Source: Streptomyces dengpaensis | GTDB lineage: Bacteria > Actinomycetota > Actinomycetes > Streptomycetales > Streptomycetaceae | Direction: 5' to 3' | Length of the DNA: 64,000 nt | Assembly: GCF_002946835.1 (NCBI RefSeq) | Contig: NZ_CP026652.1 | Coordinates: forward strand, 6,262,001-6,326,000 | Part shown: one piece after another, positions 7,790 to 16,845 of the stretch | How positions within the stretch are numbered: the first letter of the stretch is position 1 | How the letters are laid out: each line of letters opens with the position of its first letter | Translations under genes and position numbers: made by a program | The notes under the pieces: generated by a model | Seen by the model: only the letters and a program-made list of their open reading frames with translations | Databases searched by the model: none | What the model was told of the DNA's origin: nothing

Positions 7790-8509
7790 ATGACCACTAG
7801 TGACAGCGCCTCCGCCACCAGCGCAGAGAAGGCCCCCGCCAAGGACCCCTGGGACCTGCCCGACGTGTCCGGGCTCGTCGTCGGCGTGCTCGGCGGCACC
7901 GGCCCCCAGGGCAAGGGCCTCGCCTACCGGCTCGCCAGGGCCGGACAGAAGGTGATCATCGGCTCCCGCGCCACCGAACGCGCACAGGCCGCCGCCGCGG
8001 AGCTCGGGCACGGCGTCGAGGGCGCCGACAACGCCGAGTGCGCGCGGCGCAGCGACATCGTGATCGTCGCCGTGCCGTGGGAGGGCCACGGCAAGACCCT
8101 CGAATCCCTGCGCGGGGAACTGGCCGGCAAGCTCGTCGTCGACTGCGTCAACCCGCTCGGCTTCGACAAGAAGGGCGCGTACGCGCTGAAGCCGGAGGAG
8201 GGCAGCGCCGCCGAACAGGCCGCCGCCCTGCTGCCCGACTCCCGCGTCACCGCCGCCTTCCACCACCTCTCCGCCGTCCTCCTCCAGGACCCGGTGATCG
8301 AGGAGATCGACACCGATGTGATGGTCCTCGGCGAGGAGCGCGCCGACGTCGAGATGGTCCAGGCCCTCGCCGGCCGCATCCCCGGCATGCGCGGCATCTT
8401 CTCCGGCCGCCTGCGCAACGCCCACCAGGTCGAGTCCCTGGTCGCCAACCTGATCTCCGTGAACCGGCGCTACAAGGCGCACGCGGGCCTGCGGGTGACG
8501 GACGTATAG
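7790..8509 (+). CDS. npdG: F420H2:NADP+ oxidoreductase (NPDG/FNO family)
   Basis: Moves hydride between NADPH and coenzyme F420; cytoplasmic, 239 aa. The Rossmann motif VGVLGGTGPQGKGLAYRLA is near residues 31-50, with IIGSR after the second strand (NADPH 2'-phosphate site). SDIVIVAVPWEGH, VVDCVNPLGFDKKG and a C-terminal helical part ending LVANLISVNRRYK are characteristic of the family. F420-dependent enzymes are common in Streptomyces, so it probably supplies reduced F420. It starts 37 bp after the sialidase stop. Downstream lies a 34-bp tandem repeat. Confidence 0.92.
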   Translation: MTTSDSASATSAEKAPAKDPWDLPDVSGLVVGVLGGTGPQGKGLAYRLARAGQKVIIGSRATERAQAAAAELGHGVEGADNAECARRSDIVIVAVPWEGHGKTLESLRGELAGKLVVDCVNPLGFDKKGAYALKPEEGSAAEQAAALLPDSRVTAAFHHLSAVLLQDPVIEEIDTDVMVLGEERADVEMVQALAGRIPGMRGIFSGRLRNAHQVESLVANLISVNRRYKAHAGLRVTDV

Positions 8510-8512
8510 CGG

Positions 8513-8630
8513 CGTACGGGCGTGGGGTGCACCGAGGCGCTGGCGCCGGACGGGCGTGGGGTGCACCGAGGCGCGGGCGCCGTACGGGCGTGGGGTGCAC
8601 CGAGGCGCGGGCGCCGTACGGGCATGAGGG
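8513..8630 (+). repeat. 34-bp tandem repeat, 3.5 copies, just after npdG
   Basis: Copies at 8513-8546, 8547-8580, 8581-8614 and a partial at 8615-8630. Each contains CGTACGGGCGTGGGGTGCAC and GAGGCG, with only one or two substitutions between copies. GGTGCACC is palindromic. The array starts four bases after the npdG stop. Confidence 0.9.
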
Positions 8631-8684
8631 ACACTGGACGCCGTAGCACCAGCGATCCGTCCGTCTGTCAGGAGCCAGCCCCCC

Positions 8685-8867
8685 ATGCCCCGCCTCGCCC
8701 TCTACGCCCTCACCGTCTGCATCCTCTCCGTCGCCGCGGCCGTGGTCTCCTTCGCGCAGGGCAGCTGGCTGGGGATCGTGTGGGTGCTGCTGGCGGGTGT
8801 GTCGTCCAACATGACGTGGTACTACGCGCGGAAGGGCAAGGCCCGGGGCGACTCCGTCAGCGGCTGA
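8685..8867 (+). CDS. 60-aa small membrane protein
   Basis: Small protein with two predicted hydrophobic helices (LALYALTVCILSVAAAVVSFA and WLGIVWVLLAGVSS) and a short basic/acidic tail (YYARKGKARGDSVSG). It has an SD sequence (CAGGAG) 10 bases before ATG 8685. Function unknown. Its stop overlaps the stop of the convergent site-2-protease-like gene by 11 bp, which supports both ends as annotated. Confidence 0.75.
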   Translation: MPRLALYALTVCILSVAAAVVSFAQGSWLGIVWVLLAGVSSNMTWYYARKGKARGDSVSG

Positions 8868-9657
8868 GCGTGCAGTACTCGTCGACGCCGTCCCAGAAGC
8901 GGTAGAGGTCCTGGCCGCAGTAACGCTGCGCGTCGTCGATGCCCAGGGCGCCCAGGACCGAGTAGATCGCCTCGAAGAACGCGCTGTTGACCGACGGGAT
9001 CCACAGCACCGCGAACACCGCGAGCAGGCCGAAGGGGGCGAACGGCTCCACCTGGCGGCGGATGTTGTACGACAGCCAGGGCTCGATCACGCCGTAGCCG
9101 TCCAGGCCCGGGACCGGCAGGAAGTTCAGGATCGCGGCCGTGACCTGGAGCAGCGCGAGGAACGCCAGAGCGTATCGGAAGGGGTCCGGGACGCCGTCCA
9201 GGGTGTGCAGCCAGAACGGGGCCGTGCAGACGACGGCGAAGAGCACGTTCGTCAGCGGGCCCGCGGCCGAGATCAAGCTGTGCTTCCAGCGGCCCTGGAT
9301 GCGGCCGCGCTCGATGAAGACCGCGCCGCCCGGCAGACCGATCCCGCCCAGGATGACGAAGATCACGGGCAGCACGATGCTGAGCAGTGCGTGCGTGTAG
9401 GCAAGAGGATTGAGGCTCAGGTAGCCCTTGGCGCCGATCGAGATGTCGCCGCTGTGCAGGGCGGTGCGCGCGTGCGCGTACTCGTGCAGACAGAGGGAGA
9501 CGATCCACCCGGCCGTCACGAAGAGGAACACGGCCACACCGGGCTCCTCGGCGAACCCGCTCCAGGTCGCCCAGCCGGTCACCGCCATCACGGCCACGAT
9601 CCCGACGAAGACGGGACTGATCCTCCGTTCACTCCGGCGGGCGGCTGCGGTGGTCAT
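8857..9657 (-). CDS. site-2 protease (M50) family membrane zinc metalloprotease
   Basis: 266-aa polytopic membrane protein. The zinc-binding motif HEYAH lies in the second predicted helix (SLCLHEYAHARTAL). The third ligand is the Asp in FLPVPGLDGYG, matching the NxxPxPxLDG motif of S2P-type proteases. About six transmembrane helices. Such enzymes cut within or near membranes, for example in anti-sigma factor release, but no substrate is indicated here. The ATG at 9655-9657 is chosen because AGGGAG precedes it; upstream residues are not conserved-looking. Confidence 0.85.
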   Translation of the reverse strand: MTTAAARRSERRISPVFVGIVAVMAVTGWATWSGFAEEPGVAVFLFVTAGWIVSLCLHEYAHARTALHSGDISIGAKGYLSLNPLAYTHALLSIVLPVIFVILGGIGLPGGAVFIERGRIQGRWKHSLISAAGPLTNVLFAVVCTAPFWLHTLDGVPDPFRYALAFLALLQVTAAILNFLPVPGLDGYGVIEPWLSYNIRRQVEPFAPFGLLAVFAVLWIPSVNSAFFEAIYSVLGALGIDDAQRYCGQDLYRFWDGVDEYCTLSR

Positions 9658-9813
9658 GGCGCTCCCTGGCTGGCGGTGCGTGTGTGCTCGGGCCTGCCCG
9701 ACCGTACCGGGCTCACGCCGAAAACGTCTCGCTATCGGGCATTGGTTCCGGGGAGGGTAGGGGATGGGGCGATCGGAAGTGCCGGGCCCCCGCACCTGAC
9801 GTCACCGGAGACA

Positions 9814-12800
9814 ATGGACCCCGTGCGCTACCGCATTCTCGGCACCACCCAGGCACTCCGCGCCGACTGCACGCCCGTCCCGGTCGGCGGGGCGCGGCTG
9901 CGTGCCCTGCTGACCGTGCTCGCGTTGCGGGCCGGACGGACCGTGCCCGTGGGCGTCCTGGTCGACGAGGTGTGGGACGGCGCCCCGCCCGCCGACGCGC
10001 CCGGCGCGCTGCAGGCGCTGGTCGGGCGGCTGCGCAGGGCGCTCGGGCCGGACGCCGTGGAGTCGGCGGACGGCGGTTACCGGCTCGCCGCGAGCGCCGA
10101 CGACATCGATCTGCACCGTTTCGAGCGGCTCGCGGGGGAGGGCACGCGCGCGCTCGCCGACGGCGACCCCGCGAAGGCGGCCGCGGTCCTCGACGACGCG
10201 CTGGCCCTGTGGCGGGAGCCGGCCCTCGCCGACCTCCCGGACCGCACGGCGGAATCGGCCCGCTGGGAGACCCGCTGCCTCGACGTCCGCCGCGCCCGCC
10301 TCACCGCGGCCCTCGCCCTCGGCCAGGCCGAGGCGGCCCTCCCTGAAGTCACCGCCCTCTGCGATCTCCACCCCCTGGACGAGGCCCTCCACGCCCTCCG
10401 CCTCCGCGCCCTCCGCGCCGCCGGCCGCCCGGCCGAGGCCCTCGCCGCGTACGAGTCCGTACGCGCGCTGTTGTCCGACCGCCTGGGCTCGGCCCCTGGT
10501 CCCGAACTCCGTTCCCTCTATGGGGAGTTGCTGACCCCGGGCGAAGGACCCGCCGTGGCGGGGCCTGGCCGAGAGCCGTACGGCGCGGGCGCGGGGAACG
10601 CCGCCGCGCACCGCGCCGGCCCGCAGGGCGCACGCGCGGGCGCCCTGGCCGGGGGACCTCCAGTTGGAGCCGCCTCCGCCCCCGACGCCGGGCCCGCCCG
10701 GCTTTCCCGTACCCGCCCCGCACCCCCACCCCCCGGCAATCTCCGCGCCCGCCTCACCTCCTTTGTGGGCCGGGAAGCCGATATCGACACCATTCGGGGC
10801 GACCTCGCGGCGGCCCGGCTGGTGACGTTGCTCGGGCCCGGCGGGGCCGGGAAGACACGGTTGTCGCAGGAGGCGGCGGAGGCCGTGGCGTATGCGGCGC
10901 GGGACGGGGTGTGGCTGGCCGAGCTCGCGCCGGTGGATGACCCGAAGGCGGTGCCCGAGGCCGTGCTGACGGCCGTCGGCGCGCGCGAGACCGTGCTGCG
11001 CGGTGCCGGTGCCGAGGAGATGCGGGCCGTGGCCGACCGGCACGACGACCCGCTCACCCGGCTCGCCGAGCACTGTGCCAAGCGGCGCATGCTGCTCATC
11101 CTCGACAACTGCGAGCACGTCGTGGACGCTGCCGCGCACCTCGTCGAGGAGTTGCTGGAGCGGTGTCCGGGACTGACCGTACTCGCCACCAGTCGCGAAC
11201 CCCTCGGCGTACCGGGGGAGTTGCTGCGTCCCGTGGAGCCGCTGCCGGAGCCCGTCGCGCTGCGGCTGCTCGCCGACCGCGGGGCCGCGGCCCGGCCCGG
11301 CTTCCGGGTCGAGGACGACCCGTCCGCGGCGGCCGAGATCTGCCGGCGCCTCGACGGCCTCCCGCTCGCCATCGAACTCGCCGCCGCCCGGCTGCGGATG
11401 CTCACCCCCCGGCAGATCGCCGACCGGCTCGACGACCGCTTCCGGCTGCTGACCTCGGGCAGCCGTACCGTCCTGCCCCGGCAGCAGACCCTGCGCGCCG
11501 TCGTCGACTGGTCCTGGGACCTGCTCGACGAGGACGAACGGGACGTCCTGCGGCGGCTGTCCGTCTTCGCGGGCGGCTGCGACCTCGCCGCCGCCGAGGC
11601 GGTCTGCGGGCCCGCCGCGCTGGAAGCGCTCGGCTCGCTCGTCGACAAGTCCCTTGTCGTCGCCGCCCCTTCGGGCGAGGACGAGATGCGCTACCGGCTC
11701 CTGGAGACCGTCGCCGAGTACGCTGGCGAGCACCTCGACGAGTCCGGCGACCGCCCCACCGCCGAGCGCGCCCACCTCACGTACTACCGCGAACTCGCCC
11801 GCACCACCGACCCCGGACTGCGCGGCCCCGGACAGGGTGCCGCGATCGCGCTCCTTGAACGCGAGTACGAGAATCTGCGCACCGCCCTGCGGCACGCGGT
11901 CGCCGGACGCGACGAGCAGGAGACCATCTGCCTCGTCCTCTCCCTGGCCTGGTACTGGCAGATCCGCGACCAGCGCATCGACGCCCGTACCTGGTCCCAG
12001 GAAGCCATGGCCCTCGGCCCCGACCCCTTCGCACCGCCCCTTCGCCAGGCCGAGCCGCTGTACGAGAGGTGCACGGACGCCCCGCCGCCGATGCGCCCGG
12101 AGGTCCTCGAAGAGGCCCGGCGCGGTGTACACCTCGTCCATCTCGCCTGTATGGACATGGACTTGGACGCCTGGCAGACCCCGCAGGCCAAGGAGAAGCT
12201 GCGCGCCATCAGCGCGACCTACCGGCCCGGACTCCCGCAGACCTGCCGCAGCCCCGGCAGCCTCTGGTTTTACGCCGTCCTGCTCACCGGCGACCTGGAG
12301 CAGGTGAGCGACGTCATCGACACGTCGATCGGCGCCTGCCGCGAGCTCGGCTACGAGTGGGAACTCGCCGCCGCGCTGCAGATACGCGCAAACATCCGCG
12401 CCAACCGCGCCGACATGGCGGGCGACGCGAGGCGTGACGCCGACGAGGCGCTGGAGATCTTCGCCCGGGTCGGCGACGCCTGGGGCGCCGCCGAGTCGCT
12501 CTCCGCGCGCGGCGAGGCCTATGAGCGCAGGGGCGATTTCGCGGCCGCCGCGGCGGACTACGCGGAGGCGCGAACGTATGCCGAACGGCTGGGCGCCCGC
12601 GCCCAGACGGCGGTGCTCAAGGTCCGGCTCGGCAGTACGTACTTCGAGCTGGGGGAGCCCGAGCGGGGCGAGCGGATGATCCGCGAGGTGCTGGCGGAGG
12701 GCCACGGCGCCCTCAACGAGGCCATGCCCGCCGCCCGGCTCTTCCTCGCCATGTGGCTCGGCCGCAGCGGCCGGATCCCCGAGGCGCGTGAGGAGCTGCG

Positions 12801-13230
12801 GCTGCTGCGCAGGGACTTCGTGGCCAGCACCTTCGCGGTCTTCGACGGGTTCGTCATCGGCGTGGAGGCCTGGCTGGACGCGGAGGAGGGGAAGTACCCG
12901 AGCGCCCTGGACAAGGCGCGCGAGGCGATGGCCCTGTCCATGGACCCGCTGACGCTGATGATCGCGCCGCATATGACCTCCGCGCATCTGACCACCGCCG
13001 CCGTCGCCCTCACCGGCCTGGACGGCGGCCGCCGCGCCCGTGACGCGGCCCGGCTCCTGGGCGCTGCCGACCACTTGCTGCCGCCGGGCCACTACAAGGG
13101 CCCGACGGAGGACGAGATACGCGCGCGGGCCGAGGCGCGCGTGCGGGCCGTACTCGACGATGCGGCGTACGACGCCGCGTACGCCGAGGGCGGCGGGCTC
13201 TCCCGGGAGGAGGCCGCCGCCCTCGTCTGA
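9814..13230 (+). CDS. AfsR/SARP-like transcriptional regulator with NB-ARC-type ATPase and TPR domains
   Basis: 1138-aa regulator. Domains in order: winged-helix DNA-binding domain of the OmpR/SARP type (about 1-95), bacterial transcriptional activation domain (about 95-245), a proline/alanine-rich linker (about 245-310), an STAND/NB-ARC-like ATPase with Walker A GPGGAGKTRL (about 341-350) and Walker B LLILDNCEHV, then alpha-helical TPR-like repeats to the end. This architecture matches AfsR-like regulators that activate secondary metabolism genes. ATG 9814 is taken because GGAG lies 4 bases upstream; GTG 9823 is an alternative. It converges on the ABC exporter genes; a functional link is possible but not shown. 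Confidence 0.88.
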   Translation: MDPVRYRILGTTQALRADCTPVPVGGARLRALLTVLALRAGRTVPVGVLVDEVWDGAPPADAPGALQALVGRLRRALGPDAVESADGGYRLAASADDIDLHRFERLAGEGTRALADGDPAKAAAVLDDALALWREPALADLPDRTAESARWETRCLDVRRARLTAALALGQAEAALPEVTALCDLHPLDEALHALRLRALRAAGRPAEALAAYESVRALLSDRLGSAPGPELRSLYGELLTPGEGPAVAGPGREPYGAGAGNAAAHRAGPQGARAGALAGGPPVGAASAPDAGPARLSRTRPAPPPPGNLRARLTSFVGREADIDTIRGDLAAARLVTLLGPGGAGKTRLSQEAAEAVAYAARDGVWLAELAPVDDPKAVPEAVLTAVGARETVLRGAGAEEMRAVADRHDDPLTRLAEHCAKRRMLLILDNCEHVVDAAAHLVEELLERCPGLTVLATSREPLGVPGELLRPVEPLPEPVALRLLADRGAAARPGFRVEDDPSAAAEICRRLDGLPLAIELAAARLRMLTPRQIADRLDDRFRLLTSGSRTVLPRQQTLRAVVDWSWDLLDEDERDVLRRLSVFAGGCDLAAAEAVCGPAALEALGSLVDKSLVVAAPSGEDEMRYRLLETVAEYAGEHLDESGDRPTAERAHLTYYRELARTTDPGLRGPGQGAAIALLEREYENLRTALRHAVAGRDEQETICLVLSLAWYWQIRDQRIDARTWSQEAMALGPDPFAPPLRQAEPLYERCTDAPPPMRPEVLEEARRGVHLVHLACMDMDLDAWQTPQAKEKLRAISATYRPGLPQTCRSPGSLWFYAVLLTGDLEQVSDVIDTSIGACRELGYEWELAAALQIRANIRANRADMAGDARRDADEALEIFARVGDAWGAAESLSARGEAYERRGDFAAAAADYAEARTYAERLGARAQTAVLKVRLGSTYFELGEPERGERMIREVLAEGHGALNEAMPAARLFLAMWLGRSGRIPEAREELRLLRRDFVASTFAVFDGFVIGVEAWLDAEEGKYPSALDKAREAMALSMDPLTLMIAPHMTSAHLTTAAVALTGLDGGRRARDAARLLGAADHLLPPGHYKGPTEDEIRARAEARVRAVLDDAAYDAAYAEGGGLSREEAAALV

Positions 13231-13278
13231 CGCGGACCGGGGGCCGTGGCCGCCCGTCCGTTCCGTGGCCGCCGAACG

Positions 13279-14157
13279 TCAGCTCTTGGTACGGAACTTG
13301 TGGATCGCGATCGGCGCCATGACCACCGTGAGCCCCGCCGTCCAGCCGAGGGTCACCCACAGGTCGTGCGCGACCGGGCCGCCCACCATCAGACCGCGCG
13401 CGGCGTCGGCGAGCGCGGACAGCGGGTTGTAGTCGGTGAAGTTCTGCAGCCAGCCGGGCATGGTCGCGGTCGGCGAGAAGATCGACGAACCGAACTGCAG
13501 GGGCATCAGCACCAGGAAGCCCATCGCCTGCACGGACTGGGCGTTCTTCATCGTCACCCCGAGGACCAGGAAGATCCACATCAGGGCGGAGCCGAAGAGG
13601 ACGGAGAGCCCCACGGAGGCGAACAGGCCCGGCCAGCTGGTGATGTCGAAGCCGACGAGCACGCCGACGACCATGAGGATCGCCGTCGCGACGAGCATCC
13701 GCATCAGCTCCACCACGATCTTGGCGAAGAGCACGGAGCCCTGGCCGATCGGCAGGGTGCGGAAGCGGTCCATCACCCCCTTCTGGAAGTCCTCGTTGAA
13801 GCCGGTGCCCACGGCCGTCGCGATGTTCATCGCCGTCATCGCCATCAGACCGGGCACCACGTACTGCACGTAGGCGTCCTGACCGCCGCCCAGCGACTGC
13901 CCGATGGAGCCGCCGAAGACGTACACGAACAGCAGGGTGAAGACGATCGGCATCAGGATGGCGTCGAACACCGACTCCGGGTCCTGGCGGATCCACAGCA
14001 GATTGCGGCGGACGAGGGCCCCGATGTGGCGGGCGTGCGCGCGGGGCGAGATACGGGAGTCGCCCTGGGCGGCGAGGGGGGCTTCGGCGACAGAGGGGAG
14101 GTGCGCGGCGGAGCCGCTCCTTGGAAGGGTGGTGGCGGGCGACGGGCGGGCACTCAT
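13279..14157 (-). CDS. ABC-2 type transporter permease (DrrB family)
   Basis: 292-aa integral membrane subunit of a drug/antibiotic-type ABC exporter. After a soluble N-terminal segment there are about six hydrophobic helices, with the DrrB-type sequence RNLLWIRQDPESVFDAILMP and the loop GVMDRFRTLPI typical of ABC-2 permeases. The start codon overlaps the stop of the upstream ATPase gene by 4 bases (ATGA), which indicates translational coupling. It works with the ATPase at 14154-15182; likely substrates are hydrophobic drugs or lipids. Low sequence divergence from DrrB-like proteins does not allow the substrate to be named. Confidence 0.9.
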   Translation of the reverse strand: MSARPSPATTLPRSGSAAHLPSVAEAPLAAQGDSRISPRAHARHIGALVRRNLLWIRQDPESVFDAILMPIVFTLLFVYVFGGSIGQSLGGGQDAYVQYVVPGLMAMTAMNIATAVGTGFNEDFQKGVMDRFRTLPIGQGSVLFAKIVVELMRMLVATAILMVVGVLVGFDITSWPGLFASVGLSVLFGSALMWIFLVLGVTMKNAQSVQAMGFLVLMPLQFGSSIFSPTATMPGWLQNFTDYNPLSALADAARGLMVGGPVAHDLWVTLGWTAGLTVVMAPIAIHKFRTKS

Positions 14158-15182
14158 GCGGAGACCTCCTCGTAGGCGGGGGCGGGGGCGGTGTCGTCCT
14201 GCGGGACACTGGCCTTGTGGCCGGTGAGGGACAGGAACACCTCGTCCAGGCTGGGCAGTTCGGTGTTGATGGAGCCGATGGTGATGCCGCGCGCGGTGAC
14301 CGCGCCGACGACGGCGGTGAGCTGTTCGTCGCTGAGGACCGGCACGAGCACGGTGCCGGTCTCGGTGTCCACGGCCGAGGCGGCGAGACCGGTCAGGCCC
14401 AGCTCGTCGAGCATCGCGGCGAGCGGGCGCAGCTCCAGCGGGTCCACGGGGCGGATCCGCAGCGTGCGGCCGCCGACCCGTGCCTTCAGTTCGTCGATCC
14501 GGCCGTTCGCGATGACCTTGCCGCGGTCGACGACCGTCAGCTCGGAGGCCAGCTGCTCGGCCTCCTCCATGTACTGGGTGGTGAGCAGCACGGTGGCGCC
14601 GTCGGCGACCATGCGCTTGACCTCGTGCCACACCTCGTTGCGGGTGCGCGGGTCGAGGCCGGTCGTCGGCTCGTCCAGGTACAGCACGGCCGGGTGGCCG
14701 ATCATGGAGGCGGCCAGGTCGAGACGGCGGCGCATACCGCCGGAGTACGTGGACGCCGGGCGCTTCGCCGCCTCGGTGAGCGAGAAGCGCTCCAGGAGTT
14801 CGTCGGCACGCCGGCGGGCGTCCTTGCGGGACAGGTCGAGCAGCCGCCCGATCATGTACAGGTTCTCCCAGCCCGGGAGCTTCTCGTCGACCGAGGCGTA
14901 CTGGCCGGTGAGGCCTATCACACGGCGCAGCTGCCGGGGCTGCCTCAGCACGTCGTACCCGGCGACCGTGGCCTGCCCGGAGTCCGGCGTGACGAGGGTG
15001 GACAGGCAGCGGACGAGGGTGGTCTTGCCGGCGCCGTTGGGGCCCAGCACGCCGAGGACGGTGCCCTCATGCACGTCCAGGTCCACCCCGTCCAGTGCCC
15101 TGGTCTCGCCGTAGTGCTTGACCAGCCCTCGCACGGTGACGGCGCGACCGCCGCCTGCGGGCTTCTTGTCGATTCGCGTCAT
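14154..15182 (-). CDS. daunorubicin-resistance-type ABC transporter ATPase (DrrA family)
   Basis: 342-aa ATPase subunit. Walker A GPNGAGKTT, Q-loop TGQYASVDEKL, signature YSGGMRRRLDLA, Walker B VLYLDEPTTGLDP and an H-loop replaced by Q in LLTTQYMEEAEQ. The TTQY form is usual in the DrrA subfamily. The C-terminal DrrA extension (LSLTGHKA) is present. Forms a two-gene exporter operon with the permease. The start has only a weak SD sequence. A GC-rich intergenic repeat lies upstream at 15241-15322. Confidence 0.93.
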   Translation of the reverse strand: MTRIDKKPAGGGRAVTVRGLVKHYGETRALDGVDLDVHEGTVLGVLGPNGAGKTTLVRCLSTLVTPDSGQATVAGYDVLRQPRQLRRVIGLTGQYASVDEKLPGWENLYMIGRLLDLSRKDARRRADELLERFSLTEAAKRPASTYSGGMRRRLDLAASMIGHPAVLYLDEPTTGLDPRTRNEVWHEVKRMVADGATVLLTTQYMEEAEQLASELTVVDRGKVIANGRIDELKARVGGRTLRIRPVDPLELRPLAAMLDELGLTGLAASAVDTETGTVLVPVLSDEQLTAVVGAVTARGITIGSINTELPSLDEVFLSLTGHKASVPQDDTAPAPAYEEVSA

Positions 15183-15240
15183 GCCGCCAAACTGCCAGCC
15201 CCCACCGACAAACCACCGACAGACGGCCGACAGCTGCTTT

Positions 15241-15322
15241 CAGCCCCTCCGGCGTTTGAGGAGCGGGGTCTGGGGCGGAGCCCCAAGTACGGGACGGGCA
15301 GGGGCGGAGGGGGCGAAAAACC
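15241..15322 (+). repeat. GC-rich intergenic repeat, full unit (CCGGCGTTTGAGGA family)
   Basis: About 82 bp: CAGCCCCTCCGGCGTTTGAG, then a GGGGC/GCCCC hairpin, then GGGACGGGCAGGGGCGGAGG and GGGCGAAAAACCC. Both halves recur in the head-to-head pair at 60557-60721, and the first half recurs at 3640 and 36829-37090. It lies between the ABC ATPase promoter region and the MFS gene end. Confidence 0.85.
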
Positions 15323-15379
15323 CAGCACCCACCCACCCGCACCGCTTCCCCGGTGAAGTGAGTTCGTCGGTGGCCCACC

Positions 15380-16603
15380 TCAGTGGTGAACGTGCTCCTC
15401 CGACGCCGGGACATGGGCGGCGACAAGGCGCCCCGGCGTCGCCGCGCCGGCGGCCGCACGCCGCCGGTCGACGCCATACGCGGCGGCAGCCACCGCGAGA
15501 CCGAGGACGGCAAGAGCCGCCCCCGCCGGCGCGGGCGACGTCGCCCCGAAGCCGGCGGCCAGCGCGAGACCCCCGACCCACGCACCCCCGGCGTTCGCGA
15601 GGTTGAACGCGGCCTGGTTGGCGGACGACGCCAGGGACGGCGCGGCGGACGCCTTCTCCATGACCATCAGCTGCAGGGGCGAGCCGGTGATGAACGCGGC
15701 AACGCCGAGGAGGGTGACCGCGACGGCCGCGCTCCACTGGGCGGTCATGAGGACCGGGAAGAGCGCGAGGACCGCGACCAGGGCCGCCAGACCGCCGAAG
15801 AGGGTTCCCCGGAGGGAGTGGTCCGCGAGGCGGCCGCCCACCAGGTTGCCCGCCGTCGCACCGACGCCGAAGAGGGCAAGGAGCAACGTCACATTGCCAT
15901 CGCTGTACCCGGCCGCGTCCGTGAGCATCGGCGTGATGTAGCTGTACGCGGAGAAGAGCGCGCCGAAGCCCGCCACGGTCGTCCCCAGGGCCAGCCAGAC
16001 CGGGAGCGAGCGAAGGGCGGCCAGCTCGCCGCGCAGTCCGCCGGCGGGGGCTTCGGCGCCATCACGCGGAATCAGGAGCGCTAGCGAGGCTATGGCGGCC
16101 ACGCCGATCGCGCTCACGCCCAGGAACGTCGCGCGCCAGCCCAGGTGCTGGCCCATGAGCGTGGCCACGGGCACACCCGCGATGTTCGCCACGGTCAGGC
16201 CGAGGAACATCAGCGAGACGGAGCGCGCCTTGCGCTCGGGGGCGACCAGGCTGGTGGCGACGACGGCTCCCACGCCGAAGAAGGCGCCGTGCGGCAGACC
16301 GCTGAGGAAGCGGGCGGCCACGAGCCAGTGGTAGTCGGGGGCGAAGGCGGAGAACGCGTTGCCCGCCACGAAGAGGACCATCAGGGCAACGAGGACCTTG
16401 CGGCGGGACATACGGGCGGTGGCGGCGGCGAGCAGCGGGGCGCCGATGACGACGCCGAGCGCGTACGCGGAGACCAGGTGCCCGGCGGTGGGGATGGAGA
16501 TGTGCAGGTCGTCCGCGACCTCGGGCAGCAGGCCCATCATCACGAACTCGGTGGTACCGATGCCGAAGGCGCCCACGGCGAGGGCGAGCAGGGCCAGAGG
16601 CAT
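15380..16603 (-). CDS. MFS transporter, DHA1 (AraJ/chloramphenicol-resistance-like) family
   Basis: 407-aa exporter with 12 predicted helices. The N-terminus ALLALAVGAFGIGTTEFVMM is the hallmark of the AraJ/CmlR-type DHA1 subfamily, and the loop ARMSRRKVLV after helix 2 is a variant of MFS motif A. The C-terminus is His-rich (EEHVHH). Likely a proton-driven drug or sugar efflux pump; substrate unknown. The ATG at 16601-16603 is chosen because GAAAGG precedes it and homology starts there; earlier in-frame ATGs add an unlikely Arg/Pro-rich leader. A 10-bp perfect inverted repeat lies about 100 bp upstream and may be its operator. Confidence 0.88.
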   Translation of the reverse strand: MPLALLALAVGAFGIGTTEFVMMGLLPEVADDLHISIPTAGHLVSAYALGVVIGAPLLAAATARMSRRKVLVALMVLFVAGNAFSAFAPDYHWLVAARFLSGLPHGAFFGVGAVVATSLVAPERKARSVSLMFLGLTVANIAGVPVATLMGQHLGWRATFLGVSAIGVAAIASLALLIPRDGAEAPAGGLRGELAALRSLPVWLALGTTVAGFGALFSAYSYITPMLTDAAGYSDGNVTLLLALFGVGATAGNLVGGRLADHSLRGTLFGGLAALVAVLALFPVLMTAQWSAAVAVTLLGVAAFITGSPLQLMVMEKASAAPSLASSANQAAFNLANAGGAWVGGLALAAGFGATSPAPAGAALAVLGLAVAAAAYGVDRRRAAAGAATPGRLVAAHVPASEEHVHH

Positions 16604-16703
16604 GAGGGGCCTTTCAAGAGGAGCGGAGAGCACGGAGCGGGGCGGGGACGAGCGGTTCATGGGCGCGCGTACGCACAGCGGCGTACGCGCACGCATGGAC
16701 GCG

Positions 16704-16727
16704 CCCGTGCACACCGATGTGCACGGG
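16704..16727. promoter_or_regulatory. perfect 10-bp inverted repeat upstream of MFS gene
   Basis: CCCGTGCACA, 4-base spacer CCGA, TGTGCACGGG; pairing extends further (GACGCG / ACGCGT) with one bulged base. About 100 bp upstream of the MFS start at 16603 and 118 bp downstream of the end of the next gene (16846). It could be a TetR/MarR-type operator or the terminator of the upstream gene; no T-tract follows. Confidence 0.5.
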
Positions 16728-16845
16728 ACGCGTGGGTCGGGTCGGCTGTGGGCCCAGGCGTACGTTCGGCTTCAGCCGTACAGCTCGGCTTCTGCCATAA
16801 GTTCAGCTAGGGAACAAACCCTCTCAGGCCCAGTATTCCAAGAAG

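Noticed and set aside
8513..8630. CRISPR array
   Set aside because: The 34-bp units are directly abutting with no unique spacers and no cas genes are nearby; it is a plain tandem repeat.
9814..15182. A secondary metabolite gene cluster around the AfsR-like regulator and DrrAB-type exporter
   Set aside because: No biosynthetic enzymes (PKS, NRPS, terpene, RiPP or tailoring genes) are present between or beside them; neighbours are housekeeping-type genes.
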